Assembly: GCA_029202545.1 (NCBI GenBank)
Contig: CP119311.1
Location: 5,890,001-5,954,000 of the forward strand
Source: Candidatus Pseudobacter hemicellulosilyticus
Lineage (GTDB): Bacteria; Bacteroidota; Bacteroidia; Chitinophagales; Chitinophagaceae
DNA: 64,000 nt
Direction of reading: 5' to 3'
Positions within the stretch are counted from its first letter, which is position 1. Every line of letters begins with the position of its first letter. Positions 42,758 to 50,496 of this stretch are shown piece by piece. The notes below the pieces were generated by a model. The model worked only from the letters and a program-made list of their open reading frames with translations. It made no database searches and was not told the origin of the DNA. The translations under genes and the position numbers were made by a program.

Positions 42758-45241
42758 TTGAGACCAGTACTCGTCTTATTGATTGCGTCCATTCTATGTG
42801 TACCCTGTATTGTTGTTGCCCAGAAAAGACCGGCTTTTATTGCTGGTAAAGTGGTGGATGAAAACGAAAGACCGCTGCCCAATGTCTCCGTCCTGGTGCT
42901 TGGCCGCCGCTCCGGCGTAGCCACTACCGATTCCGGGACCTTCCGCCTGCAGGTACCGGCCGACAAAGCCTTTGCCCTGGTCTTCAGTTTTACCGGCTAC
43001 CGCACCGAACAGCGCAATTTCCTGCTCAACGAAGGCGAAGAAGACTACACCGTTATCCGACTGGAAAGAGGCAGCCGCCAGCTGGACACCGTGGTGGTCA
43101 CTGACCAGCGCCAGCGCCGCGAGGCCGGCCTCATCACCCTCAACCCCAAACACGCCATCAATATCCCCTCACCTACCGGCGGCATAGAAAGTCTTATCAA
43201 GGTATTTGTAGGCTCCAACAACGAGCTGACCTCCTCCTATTCCGTCCGCGGGGGTAACTACGACGAGAACCTGATCTATGTAAACGATTTCGAGATCTTC
43301 CGCCCTTACCTGGTGCGCAGCGGCCAGCAGGAAGGCCTCAGTTTTATCAATCCCGAACTGGCCCGCAATGTCAGCTTCTACAATGGCGGCTTCCAGGCAA
43401 AATATGGCGACAAGCTCTCTTCTGTCCTGGATATCCAGTATAAAAAGCCAAAGCAGTTCGGCGGCTCGGCCTATGTCAGCCTGCTGGAACAGGGCCTGCA
43501 CCTGGAAGGCGTCAGCAATGATAATAAGTTCACGTACCTTATCGGCCTGCGCAACCGCAGCAACCGCAACCTGCTGGGCAGCCAGGAAACAAAAGGCAAC
43601 TATGTTCCTTCTTCCACCGATCTCCAGGCACAGCTTACCTGGCAGCTCAGCCCAAAACATGCGCTGGAACTGCTGGGCAATATCTCCCAGACCAAATTCA
43701 CACTGACGCCCGAATACAGCCAGCTTACCTCTTCCGTATTCTCCCCCTTCCTCAGCGCCAACCTGGGCCTCGATATATATTTTGAAGGCCGGGAAGAGGA
43801 CCGCTACCGGACCAATATGATCGGCCTGGCCTTTATCCAGCAGCCACGCAGCAACCTGCGCCTGAAGTGGATGGTCAGCCGGTTTGAGAACGACGAAAAA
43901 GAGTCCATCGATATCATGGGGGCCTACCTCTTTGGCGACCGCTCCTTTGATAAAAGCCAGCCCGATTTCGGGGCCATTACCAACCCGCTCGGCGCCGGCG
44001 TCTTCCATAATTTTGCCCGTAATAAACTTAATATCGGCGTCTGGAATGCTTCTCACAAAGGCAGCCTGGACAAGGGCCGGCATTTTATCCAATGGGGCCA
44101 GAGCATTGAACAGCAGACCATCAGCGACAAGCTCAGCGAATGGGAATACCAGGATTCCGCTGGCTACAGCGTGCCCTATACGCCTGATCTCCTGCAGCTG
44201 AATAAAGTGATCCGCTCCACTGCCAACCTGGACATCACGCGCTTCTCCGGTTATGTGCAGGACAATATCCTGCTGCATGATTCGGCCGATTTCACCCTGC
44301 AGGCCGGCCTGCGGTATAATTACAATACACTCAACAAGGAGTTCCTGCTGTCGCCACGTATCGGTTTTTCCTGGCGGCCCGGTCACTGGGAAAGGGATGT
44401 GGTGTTCCGCGGTGCTGTAGGTCTGTACCAGCAACCTCCTTTCTACCGGGAGCTGCGCCGCTATGATGGCACCATCAATGAAGACCTGAAGGCGCAGAAA
44501 AGCTGGCAGGTGGCGGGTGGACTGGATTATAGTTTCCAGTCGGGCAGCCGGCCTTTCCGCTTCACTGCCGAAGCCTATTACAAAAGGATGTGGGATGTGG
44601 TGCCCTATGATGTGGACAATGTCCGGTTAAGGTATTTTGGGGAGAACCAGGCCAGGGCCTATGCCACGGGACTGGAGATGCGCCTCTTCGGCGAGCTGGT
44701 GAAAGATGCAGAAAGCTGGCTCAGCCTGGGTTTCATGCGCACCCGTGAAAACCTGGATAATGATACCTATTACAACTATACGCTGGATGAGAACAACCAG
44801 CCGGTAGACAGCAGCCTGCAGCAGGGTGGCTGGCTGCGCCGTCCCACCGACAGGCTGGTGACCCTGGGCCTGTTCCTCCAGGACTATCTCTCCACCAATA
44901 AAAATTTCAAGGTCTACCTCAACCTGCTCTATGGCAGTAACCTGCCCTATAATATTCCCAACAGCGTCAAGTACCGCAACGCCCTGCATATTGATCCCTA
45001 TATCCGCATTGATATTGGTTTCAGTGCGCTGCTGCTGGATTCCGATAAGAGCAACCGCCGCAGTCATAACCCCTTCCGGAACTTTGAGAATATCTGGGCC
45101 ACGCTGGAGGTCTTCAACCTGATTGATCGCGACAATACCATTTCCTATCTGCTCATCAAGGATTTTTCCAACACGGTCTTTGCCATGCCCAACCGGCTGA
45201 CGCCAAGATTGCTGAATGTAAAGCTGGTTGCCAGGTTTTAA
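42758..45241 (+). CDS. TonB-dependent receptor
   Basis: An 827-residue outer-membrane transporter starting at TTG with signal peptide LLIASILCVPCIVVAQ. CarboxypepD_reg-like domain (AGKVVDENERPLPNVSVLVL), plug (NIPSPTGGIESLIKVFVGS, YSVRGGNYDENLIYVNDFE) and a beta-barrel ending in LLNVKLVARF. There is no STN domain, no adjacent sigma factor and no SusD, so regulation differs from the receptor at 21462-24695. Cargo is unknown. Confidence 0.9.
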   Translation: MRPVLVLLIASILCVPCIVVAQKRPAFIAGKVVDENERPLPNVSVLVLGRRSGVATTDSGTFRLQVPADKAFALVFSFTGYRTEQRNFLLNEGEEDYTVIRLERGSRQLDTVVVTDQRQRREAGLITLNPKHAINIPSPTGGIESLIKVFVGSNNELTSSYSVRGGNYDENLIYVNDFEIFRPYLVRSGQQEGLSFINPELARNVSFYNGGFQAKYGDKLSSVLDIQYKKPKQFGGSAYVSLLEQGLHLEGVSNDNKFTYLIGLRNRSNRNLLGSQETKGNYVPSSTDLQAQLTWQLSPKHALELLGNISQTKFTLTPEYSQLTSSVFSPFLSANLGLDIYFEGREEDRYRTNMIGLAFIQQPRSNLRLKWMVSRFENDEKESIDIMGAYLFGDRSFDKSQPDFGAITNPLGAGVFHNFARNKLNIGVWNASHKGSLDKGRHFIQWGQSIEQQTISDKLSEWEYQDSAGYSVPYTPDLLQLNKVIRSTANLDITRFSGYVQDNILLHDSADFTLQAGLRYNYNTLNKEFLLSPRIGFSWRPGHWERDVVFRGAVGLYQQPPFYRELRRYDGTINEDLKAQKSWQVAGGLDYSFQSGSRPFRFTAEAYYKRMWDVVPYDVDNVRLRYFGENQARAYATGLEMRLFGELVKDAESWLSLGFMRTRENLDNDTYYNYTLDENNQPVDSSLQQGGWLRRPTDRLVTLGLFLQDYLSTNKNFKVYLNLLYGSNLPYNIPNSVKYRNALHIDPYIRIDIGFSALLLDSDKSNRRSHNPFRNFENIWATLEVFNLIDRDNTISYLLIKDFSNTVFAMPNRLTPRLLNVKLVARF

Positions 45242-45249
45242 GCACTTAA

Positions 45250-45314
45250 TTAACTTTATTTACCGAATACTTAAATACAGATAACTATACTTAACTTTAA
45301 AGTACTAAAGTTAA
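45250..45314. promoter_or_regulatory. Operator-like repeats upstream of fic
   Basis: TTAACTTTA occurs at 45250-45258 and 45291-45299; the second copy pairs with TAAAGTTAA at 45306-45314 as a perfect 9-base inverted repeat with a six-base centre. The surrounding 100 bases are very AT-rich. Likely binding sites for a dimeric DNA-binding protein, perhaps Fic itself. Confidence 0.6.
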
Positions 45315-45340
45315 ATTTAAAAATCTTTAATTAAGGAAAC

Positions 45341-46501
45341 ATGGTGATTGAGGAGTTTAAAGCAGGAAACTTTATCAAGCAAGAAACCGGATATAAGGGC
45401 TTCATTCCTAATGAAATAAACCAGACATATACTTGGTTGGACCCGACAATAAACATCTTACTGGAACAGGCAACTTTGCAATTGGGGAAATTGAACAGCT
45501 TTTCCCAATTTGTTCCGGACATAGATCTATTTATACAGATGCATGTCATTAAGGAAGCAACGGAAAGTAGTAGAATAGAAGGAACACAAACTAACCTCGA
45601 AGAGGCCTTGATGAAACAACAGGATGTAGACCCGGAAAAAAGAAACGATTGGCAGGAAGTTAATAACTATATAAAGGCTTTGAATTATGCCATCGACAGG
45701 TTAAATACTTTGCCCTTATCTTCAAGATTGCTAAAAGAGACCCATAAAATCCTCCTGGATGACGTTCGGGGAGAACATAAATTACCCGGAGAATTCCGCA
45801 GTTCACAAAATTGGATAGGTGGCGCCAGTATCAACGATGCAGTTTTTGTGCCGCCACCGCATCATGAAGTCAGCAGATTGATGGGAGACCTGGAAAAATT
45901 CCTTCATAACGATCAGGCTACGGTACCACATTTAATCCGTATTGCTTTGATCCATTATCAATTTGAGACCATACACCCATTCCTGGATGGAAATGGCAGG
46001 ATAGGACGATTGCTCATCACATTATATTTGATCAGTAATAATATAATAGACAAGCCGATACTTTATCTGTCTGAATTTTTCGAACAGCATAAAGGGCTGT
46101 ACTATGATAATCTTATGGCCGTAAGGCGAAACAACGACCTGACTCAATGGATCAGGTTCTTTCTGGAAGCTGTTAACCAAACCTGTGAAGTCGCAGCGCA
46201 AAGCCTGCAAAATATCATGAGACTAAGGCAGGATTGCGAAGGAAATAGAATTATAGGGCTTGGTAGGAAAGCAATCAATGGAAAAAAGATGCTTGACTAC
46301 TTATATACACAACCTATTGTTACAGCACAAGCTGTAAGTGAGAAATTAGACATTTCTCAGGTTACAACCTACAAACTGATCGATGCATTTGTAAAAGTGG
46401 GTATTTTGAAAGAAGCTACAGGATTTAAAAGGAACAGGCTGTTTATATTCCAGGAATATCTATCAATTTTTAAAAGAAACGAGAGAACTGTAGTGTTTTA
46501 A
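45341..46501 (+). CDS. Fic-domain AMP-transferase with C-terminal winged helix
   Basis: A 386-residue Fic protein expected to transfer AMP or a related group to target proteins. N-terminal DUF4172-like region with the inhibitory-helix motif ESSRIEGT (S-x-x-x-E-G), Fic core with HPFLDGNGRIGR (residues about 206-217) and a flap region. The C-terminus (VTAQAVSEKLDISQVTTYKL and VKVGILKEATG) is a winged-helix domain. The complete catalytic and inhibitory motifs suggest an active, self-inhibited enzyme. Its AT-rich codon use differs from the neighbours, suggesting acquisition by transfer. Upstream repeats suggest autoregulation. Confidence 0.92.
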   Translation: MVIEEFKAGNFIKQETGYKGFIPNEINQTYTWLDPTINILLEQATLQLGKLNSFSQFVPDIDLFIQMHVIKEATESSRIEGTQTNLEEALMKQQDVDPEKRNDWQEVNNYIKALNYAIDRLNTLPLSSRLLKETHKILLDDVRGEHKLPGEFRSSQNWIGGASINDAVFVPPPHHEVSRLMGDLEKFLHNDQATVPHLIRIALIHYQFETIHPFLDGNGRIGRLLITLYLISNNIIDKPILYLSEFFEQHKGLYYDNLMAVRRNNDLTQWIRFFLEAVNQTCEVAAQSLQNIMRLRQDCEGNRIIGLGRKAINGKKMLDYLYTQPIVTAQAVSEKLDISQVTTYKLIDAFVKVGILKEATGFKRNRLFIFQEYLSIFKRNERTVVF

Positions 46502-46654
46502 AAAACGAAGCAGCCCCTGATACCCATACCGAGCCACAGAACAGTAACTCCTAACCATTTTCGGGTATCTGTAAACGCTACGCATTACTTTCAATCAGGC
46601 AAAACCGTTATAGCATTTCCCATCCCATTCCCGGAACAGGAATAAATGATGCCA

Positions 46655-46704
46655 GCGTGCCAGTGCAACCAATTGGTTTTCAGCAACTGGCCGCATTGGC
46701 ACGC
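46655..46704. repeat. Inverted repeat overlapping the first sigma-54-like site
   Basis: Twelve-base arms 46655-46666 and 46693-46704 are complementary except one G-T pair. A separate perfect palindrome, AACCAATTGGTT, lies at 46667-46678. The right arm includes the -24-like element. Confidence 0.55.
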
Positions 46705-46715
46705 CGTTCGTATAT
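46696..46715 (+). promoter_or_regulatory. Sigma-54-like promoter 1
   Basis: TTGGCAC followed at the correct distance by TTCGTATATAC. The -24 part matches the sigma-54 consensus exactly; the -12 part has GT instead of GC. A nearly identical element occurs at 47078. It would drive a short transcript ending at the terminator at 46834-46866. Confidence 0.5.
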
Positions 46716-46716
46716 A

Positions 46717-46866
46717 CCTTATCGGTTTATAATTGTAAAGAGGATAAGGTTAGGTTAAGGCCTCTGATAGCAGCAAGTATATGATTTCATGGGTTAATGG
46801 TTAATGATTAGTACATCCGTACCCGAATGGGTGCAAGGCCGCCTGAGAGGGCGGCCTTGTTCTTTT
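46717..46866 (+). ncRNA. Candidate small RNA
   Basis: About 150 bases between a sigma-54-like promoter and a strong intrinsic terminator, with no plausible coding frame longer than a few codons. This is an inference from promoter and terminator placement; no known RNA family was recognised. Confidence 0.4.
46834..46866 (+). terminator. Strong intrinsic terminator
   Basis: A perfect 10-base-pair GC-rich stem (46834-46843 with 46850-46859) with a six-base loop, followed by TTCTTTT on the plus strand. Confidence 0.88.
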
Positions 46867-47077
46867 ACAAGAAGACGCCCGGTATTTTATTGCCTTCAAA
46901 CACCAACAGGCATTGCGGCAGTTTGCAGCAGCTCTTTTACAAAAAGACGCCCCAAAGGGCCAGATCTCGATAAGATCACCATCATTTCCATTCCCAATTC
47001 CCAACTTTATTCCGGATTTGGGACAGAACTCAAGCTTTGGCACAAAGCAATATGATGGTAATCAATATTTTACAAGT

Positions 47078-47099
47078 TTGGCACTGCTTTCGTATATAC
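47078..47099 (+). promoter_or_regulatory. Sigma-54-like promoter 2
   Basis: TTGGCAC and TTCGTATATAC with the same spacing as the element at 46696. It lies about 145 bases upstream of the small T9SS-domain-like gene, giving a long leader. Confidence 0.5.
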
Positions 47100-47245
47100 T
47101 GTACCAAACAAGCAATAACATCACAGCTTAAAAATATTCTGAACAGATTTACAGGGTGGTTTTTCATGGATAGTCAAACGTGAATGAAGAATGAGGATGG
47201 AAGGACTGGCCAAGTGGAACCCGGACCCGCTAAAATAGCAAAAGT

Positions 47246-47512
47246 ATGATAACAGAAGTATTGGTCCGTCCTACTCCATTCTCTTCTTCGTTTACACTCG
47301 AAGTAGTCTGTGCACAGAGTAAGCACACCATCGTCCGGCTCATCAGTGAGCAGGGACGCATCCTGAAAATGTTCAGCTGGTACCTCATCCGGGGCACCAA
47401 CATCACCAGCATCTCTGATACCAAGAATTTGCCCATTGGCTCTTACAAATTGGATGTAACAGCTGTTGAAGGCACCATCTTATATAGTACGAACGTAACA
47501 AAAGAGGAGTAA
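47246..47512 (+). CDS. Orphan T9SS type A sorting-domain-like protein
   Basis: An 88-residue protein that resembles a lone type A C-terminal sorting domain: VRPTPFSSSFTLEVVC in place of the usual NPF strand, then TIVRLISEQGRIL and LPIGSYKLDVTAVEGTILYS. It has no signal peptide and no cargo domain. A regulatory, decoy or structural role in the cytosol is possible, or it could be a stripped remnant kept intact. A sigma-54-like promoter precedes it and a strong terminator follows, so it is an independent unit. Confidence 0.7.
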   Translation: MITEVLVRPTPFSSSFTLEVVCAQSKHTIVRLISEQGRILKMFSWYLIRGTNITSISDTKNLPIGSYKLDVTAVEGTILYSTNVTKEE

Positions 47513-47541
47513 CAGAGCGCGTTAATTCCCAACCAGACAGC

Positions 47542-47573
47542 GGAGGTTGCTTTAGCAACCTCCTATTTCTTTT
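47542..47573 (+). terminator. Intrinsic terminator after the orphan CTD gene
   Basis: GGAGGTTGC-TTTA-GCAACCTCC, a perfect 9-base-pair stem with a four-base loop, followed by TATTTCTTTT. Confidence 0.92.
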
Positions 47574-47679
47574 AAGACCATTCCAACTTTCCCCAGGCAA
47601 GATTTACAAACCTCCCCTTCCTGCAACAACGGCCAGCCAGCATCTCCAACCGCAAATGGCCAATGTCCCACATTTTAGA

Positions 47680-47687
47680 TAATTTTG
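47680..47687 (+). promoter_or_regulatory. -7 promoter element of pdxJ
   Basis: TAATTTTG matches TAnnTTTG exactly and ends only three bases before the pdxJ ATG at 47691, so the transcript should start at or next to the start codon. No clear -33 element. Confidence 0.6.
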
Positions 47688-47690
47688 CGC

Positions 47691-48416
47691 ATGACCAGCT
47701 TAAGCGTAAATATCAACAAATTCGCCACCCTGCGTAACAGCCGCGGCGGTAACAATCCGGACGTAACAAAAGCAGCTATTGACGCGCAGCTCTTCGGGGC
47801 ACAGGGCGTAACCGTTCACCCCCGCCCGGACGAACGCCATATCCGTTACAGCGATGTCCACTCCATCAAAAAGATCATCACCACTGAATTCAATATTGAA
47901 GGCAATTGCCGCGAACAGAAATTCATTGACCTGGTCCTGGAAACCAAACCTGACCAGGTGACGCTTGTCCCCGATGCAGAAGGACAACTCACTTCAGACC
48001 ACGGCTGGGATACCATCAAACACAAAGACTACCTCACAGAGACCATCGCCATTTTTAAAAATGCCGGTATCCGCGTGTCCATCTTTGTAGATCCCGTAGT
48101 GGAAATGGTGAACGGCGCCGCTGAAACCGGCACCGACCGTATTGAACTCTATACCGAAGGCTATGCCACCCGCTACCTCCAGGACAGGGCAAAAGCCATT
48201 GCCCCCTATATTACCGCCGCCAAACGCGCCAACGAACTGAACATGGGCATCAACGCCGGGCACGACCTGGACCTCAATAACCTTGCTTATTTTGCAAAGC
48301 ATATCCCCGGCCTGCTGGAAGTATCCATTGGCCACGCCCTGGTCTGTGACGCCATTTACCTGGGGTATGAGAATACGATACAGCTGTATAAACGACAACT
48401 GCAGACAGCGCAGTAA
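47691..48416 (+). CDS. pdxJ: Pyridoxine 5'-phosphate synthase
   Basis: Condenses 1-deoxyxylulose 5-phosphate with 3-amino-2-oxopropyl phosphate in the DXP-dependent vitamin B6 pathway. 241 residues, TIM barrel. Motifs: SVNINKFATLRNSRGG, AQGVTVHPRPDERHIRYSDV, QVTLVPDAEGQLTSDHGWD, GTDRIELYTEGYA and INAGHDLDLNNL with the conserved His and Glu. The ATG at 47691 is the family start; an upstream TTG at 47685 lies inside the -7 box. Followed by a strong terminator. Confidence 0.96.
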   Translation: MTSLSVNINKFATLRNSRGGNNPDVTKAAIDAQLFGAQGVTVHPRPDERHIRYSDVHSIKKIITTEFNIEGNCREQKFIDLVLETKPDQVTLVPDAEGQLTSDHGWDTIKHKDYLTETIAIFKNAGIRVSIFVDPVVEMVNGAAETGTDRIELYTEGYATRYLQDRAKAIAPYITAAKRANELNMGINAGHDLDLNNLAYFAKHIPGLLEVSIGHALVCDAIYLGYENTIQLYKRQLQTAQ

Positions 48417-48441
48417 ATCGATAGTAATTACCGTATAGCGC

Positions 48442-48467
48442 CTGGCAACTGTTTGCCAGTTTTTTTT
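48442..48467 (+). terminator. Intrinsic terminator of pdxJ
   Basis: CTGGCAA-CTGT-TTGCCAG, a perfect 7-base-pair stem with a four-base loop, followed by eight U residues. Confidence 0.9.
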
Positions 48468-48551
48468 GTAAGCTATAGCCTCTCTGATGCCGGCAGTACC
48501 CGGTTACCTTATTGCTAAATAAATTTTCTCTACAGAATCTGCTAAAAGACA

Positions 48552-48590
48552 GTTCCCATTTTTGCAAGCCAGGCTTGCAAAAATGGGAAC
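48552..48590. repeat. 39-base near-perfect palindrome
   Basis: Positions 48552-48570 and 48572-48590 are perfectly complementary 19-base arms around a single A at 48571. It lies in the spacer between the convergent pdxJ and OmpA-type genes, beyond the pdxJ terminator. No U-run flanks it. Such symmetry is far beyond chance and suggests a protein-binding site, a mobile remnant or a chromosome-structure element. Confidence 0.75.
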
Positions 48591-48650
48591 CGGTATTACT
48601 GTGTAAAACAGCTATATCATTTTACCTGTGGCAACCTGCCCTACAGGCTA

Positions 48651-49988
48651 TCAATCATAATGCAGCTTCAGTTCCACCCTCCTGTTCTTAGCCCTTCCCG
48701 CCGCGGTCTTATTATCCGCTACCGGCTGGTCCTGGCCAAAACCGGCTGATCTCAGCCGCTCCGCAGACACGCCCTTCTTCACAAAATAATCATACACGGC
48801 TTTGGCGCGGCTCTCGCTCAGCAGCTGATTCTTATCCGCCTGACCGGTATTATCGGTATGTCCTTCAATATCCAGTTTGAGGTTGGCATCTTCATTCAGT
48901 AATTTGACCACATCATCCAAAGACTTATTGGATTTAGCCAGCAGCTTGAAACTGCCCGTAGCAAAGAAGATATTGCTGGCGGCTACATCAATGCGTTTCT
49001 TTATTTCCGCTTTGATCTCAGGGCAGCCGTTGTTCTCCCTGGTGCCCGGCAGATCAGGACATTTGTCTTCCTCATCATTCACCCCGTCCTTGTCACGGTC
49101 CGGAATGGGACAACCCTGGTAGCGGGCCACACCTTTCTCATTGGGGCATTTATCTTCTTCATCATTGATGCCATCACCATCGGTATCAGGCACAGGGCAA
49201 CCCTGGTAACGCGCTACGCCTTTTTCATTGGGACATTTATCTTCCTTGTCGGGGATGCCATCGCCATCTGTGTCCGGGCAGCCGTTGAACTGGGCCAGAC
49301 CGGCCACATCCGGGCAGGCGTCCAGGCTATCCACCACGCCATCACCGTCCGTATCTTTCGGCGGCTGTGGCAATGGCGGCGGCGGTAACAGCACAGGCGC
49401 TGTTTTACGCTTGCCGATACTGCTGGCCAGGCCCACGCTATGGAAGAAATGATAGTTCACGGCATCACTCACAGGTATGCGGTACTGGGAGTTGACCAGC
49501 AGGTAGGCCGCATCAAACAAATTGAACTGTACACCTACTCCTGCGGGGATAAAAGCACCGAAAGTACCCTGGTACATGGAAGCGCCCACACCGGCCTGCA
49601 GGTAAGGTGATACAACGTATTTATTGGGGAACATCTTGGCCCTGATGGACACATCCCCTTCCAGCAGGAAACGCTCCTTGCCGTATTTGCTGCCGTCCCT
49701 GCGGATATAATCCACAAAGCTGCCGGCCAGCATAGTCGTAAAATCAAAAGTATTGTTCAATCCCTGGATATAGTTGACCGCCAATCCGGGCGACATGTTC
49801 TTTATCTTCCCAAATTCCTTATTCCGGAATACCGCACTCAGCGAGGTAGTGCGGATCTGCTGGGCTGTATAAAAATCATTGTAAAAGAAATGAACGCCCA
49901 ACGTTGGTTCCTGGGTATACTCGTTCTGGCCAAAAACCATTGAATGCAGGCAAACAAAGCTGAGAAGTGGAAGTAACATCTTCTTCAT
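48651..49988 (-). CDS. OmpA-family protein with TSP3 calcium-binding repeats
   Basis: A 445-residue outer-membrane protein: signal peptide (LLSFVCLHSMVFGQ); an N-terminal beta-barrel of roughly 190 residues; a Pro-rich linker (LLPPPPLPQPP); a run of thrombospondin type 3 repeats rich in Asp (KDTDGDGVVDSLDACPD, DTDGDGINDEEDKCP) likely to bind Ca2+; and the OmpA C-terminal domain (IEGHTDNTGQADKNQLLSES, SAGFGQDQPVADN) that binds peptidoglycan. It should anchor the outer membrane to the wall. Confidence 0.93.
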   Translation of the reverse strand: MKKMLLPLLSFVCLHSMVFGQNEYTQEPTLGVHFFYNDFYTAQQIRTTSLSAVFRNKEFGKIKNMSPGLAVNYIQGLNNTFDFTTMLAGSFVDYIRRDGSKYGKERFLLEGDVSIRAKMFPNKYVVSPYLQAGVGASMYQGTFGAFIPAGVGVQFNLFDAAYLLVNSQYRIPVSDAVNYHFFHSVGLASSIGKRKTAPVLLPPPPLPQPPKDTDGDGVVDSLDACPDVAGLAQFNGCPDTDGDGIPDKEDKCPNEKGVARYQGCPVPDTDGDGINDEEDKCPNEKGVARYQGCPIPDRDKDGVNDEEDKCPDLPGTRENNGCPEIKAEIKKRIDVAASNIFFATGSFKLLAKSNKSLDDVVKLLNEDANLKLDIEGHTDNTGQADKNQLLSESRAKAVYDYFVKKGVSAERLRSAGFGQDQPVADNKTAAGRAKNRRVELKLHYD

Positions 49989-50052
49989 AGCACGTCTATT
50001 TTGTTAAGGGATAGAACAAATGTAAACGGTATGGCCTGAACGCGGAAATTAT

Positions 50053-50481
50053 TTATTCATGCTCCTGCCCCTCCGGCTTCTGTTTACCCAAATACTCCAC
50101 TTTCACCCGCGTCAGCCCATGCCCCGTATAGCCCAACTTCAGCGCCGCAGACCGGCTCAGGTCAATCAACCGGGAATTCATATGGTGCATGCGGTCTGTA
50201 ATACGCACAATAACGGTCCGCTTATTTCGGATATTGGTCACTTTTACCCAGCAGTTCAGTGGCAGCGTATTACAGGCTGCCGTCATCTTTTTCTGGGAGA
50301 AGATCTCACCATTGGCTGTTTTTCGACCTTCAAATTTGTTGTGGTAATAACTGGCCACGCCCTGCTGGGTCCTGGCCACTTTCTTTTTTTTGGTAAAGGA
50401 AACGCTGTCCTGACCGGCCTGTGCTGATACCAGCAAAGGTAACCCGATCATGAACGCTACAAAGAGAGCCCAATTTTTCAT
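50053..50481 (-). CDS. RlpA-like double-psi beta-barrel protein
   Basis: A 142-residue secreted protein (signal AFMIGLPLLVSAQ). The DPBB domain reads GVASYYHNKFEGRKTANGEIF, MTAACNTLPLNCWVKVTNIR and VIVRITDRMHHMNSRLIDLS with the catalytic-type Asp and His of RlpA lytic transglycosylases. There is no SPOR domain, so it may act on wall glycan without septal targeting. Neighbouring an L,D-transpeptidase and an OmpA protein, it forms a small envelope cluster. Confidence 0.9.
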   Translation of the reverse strand: MKNWALFVAFMIGLPLLVSAQAGQDSVSFTKKKKVARTQQGVASYYHNKFEGRKTANGEIFSQKKMTAACNTLPLNCWVKVTNIRNKRTVIVRITDRMHHMNSRLIDLSRSAALKLGYTGHGLTRVKVEYLGKQKPEGQEHE

Positions 50482-50496
50482 GGAGTGGATTTTGGA

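Larger units (their letters stand above)
46502..47245. other. 744-base intergenic region with two similar promoter modules
   Basis: No convincing gene. It contains a stem-forming inverted repeat (46655-46704), two sigma-54-like promoter elements (46696 and 47078), a strong terminator (46834-46866) and a 20-base direct repeat (46861-46880 and 46933-46952, one mismatch). The open frame 46804-47055 crosses the terminator and has no family resemblance. See separate entries. Confidence 0.6.

Noticed and set aside
46804..47055. Open frame of 83 codons on the plus strand
   Set aside because: It runs through the strong terminator at 46834-46866 and has an unbiased, non-protein-like composition.
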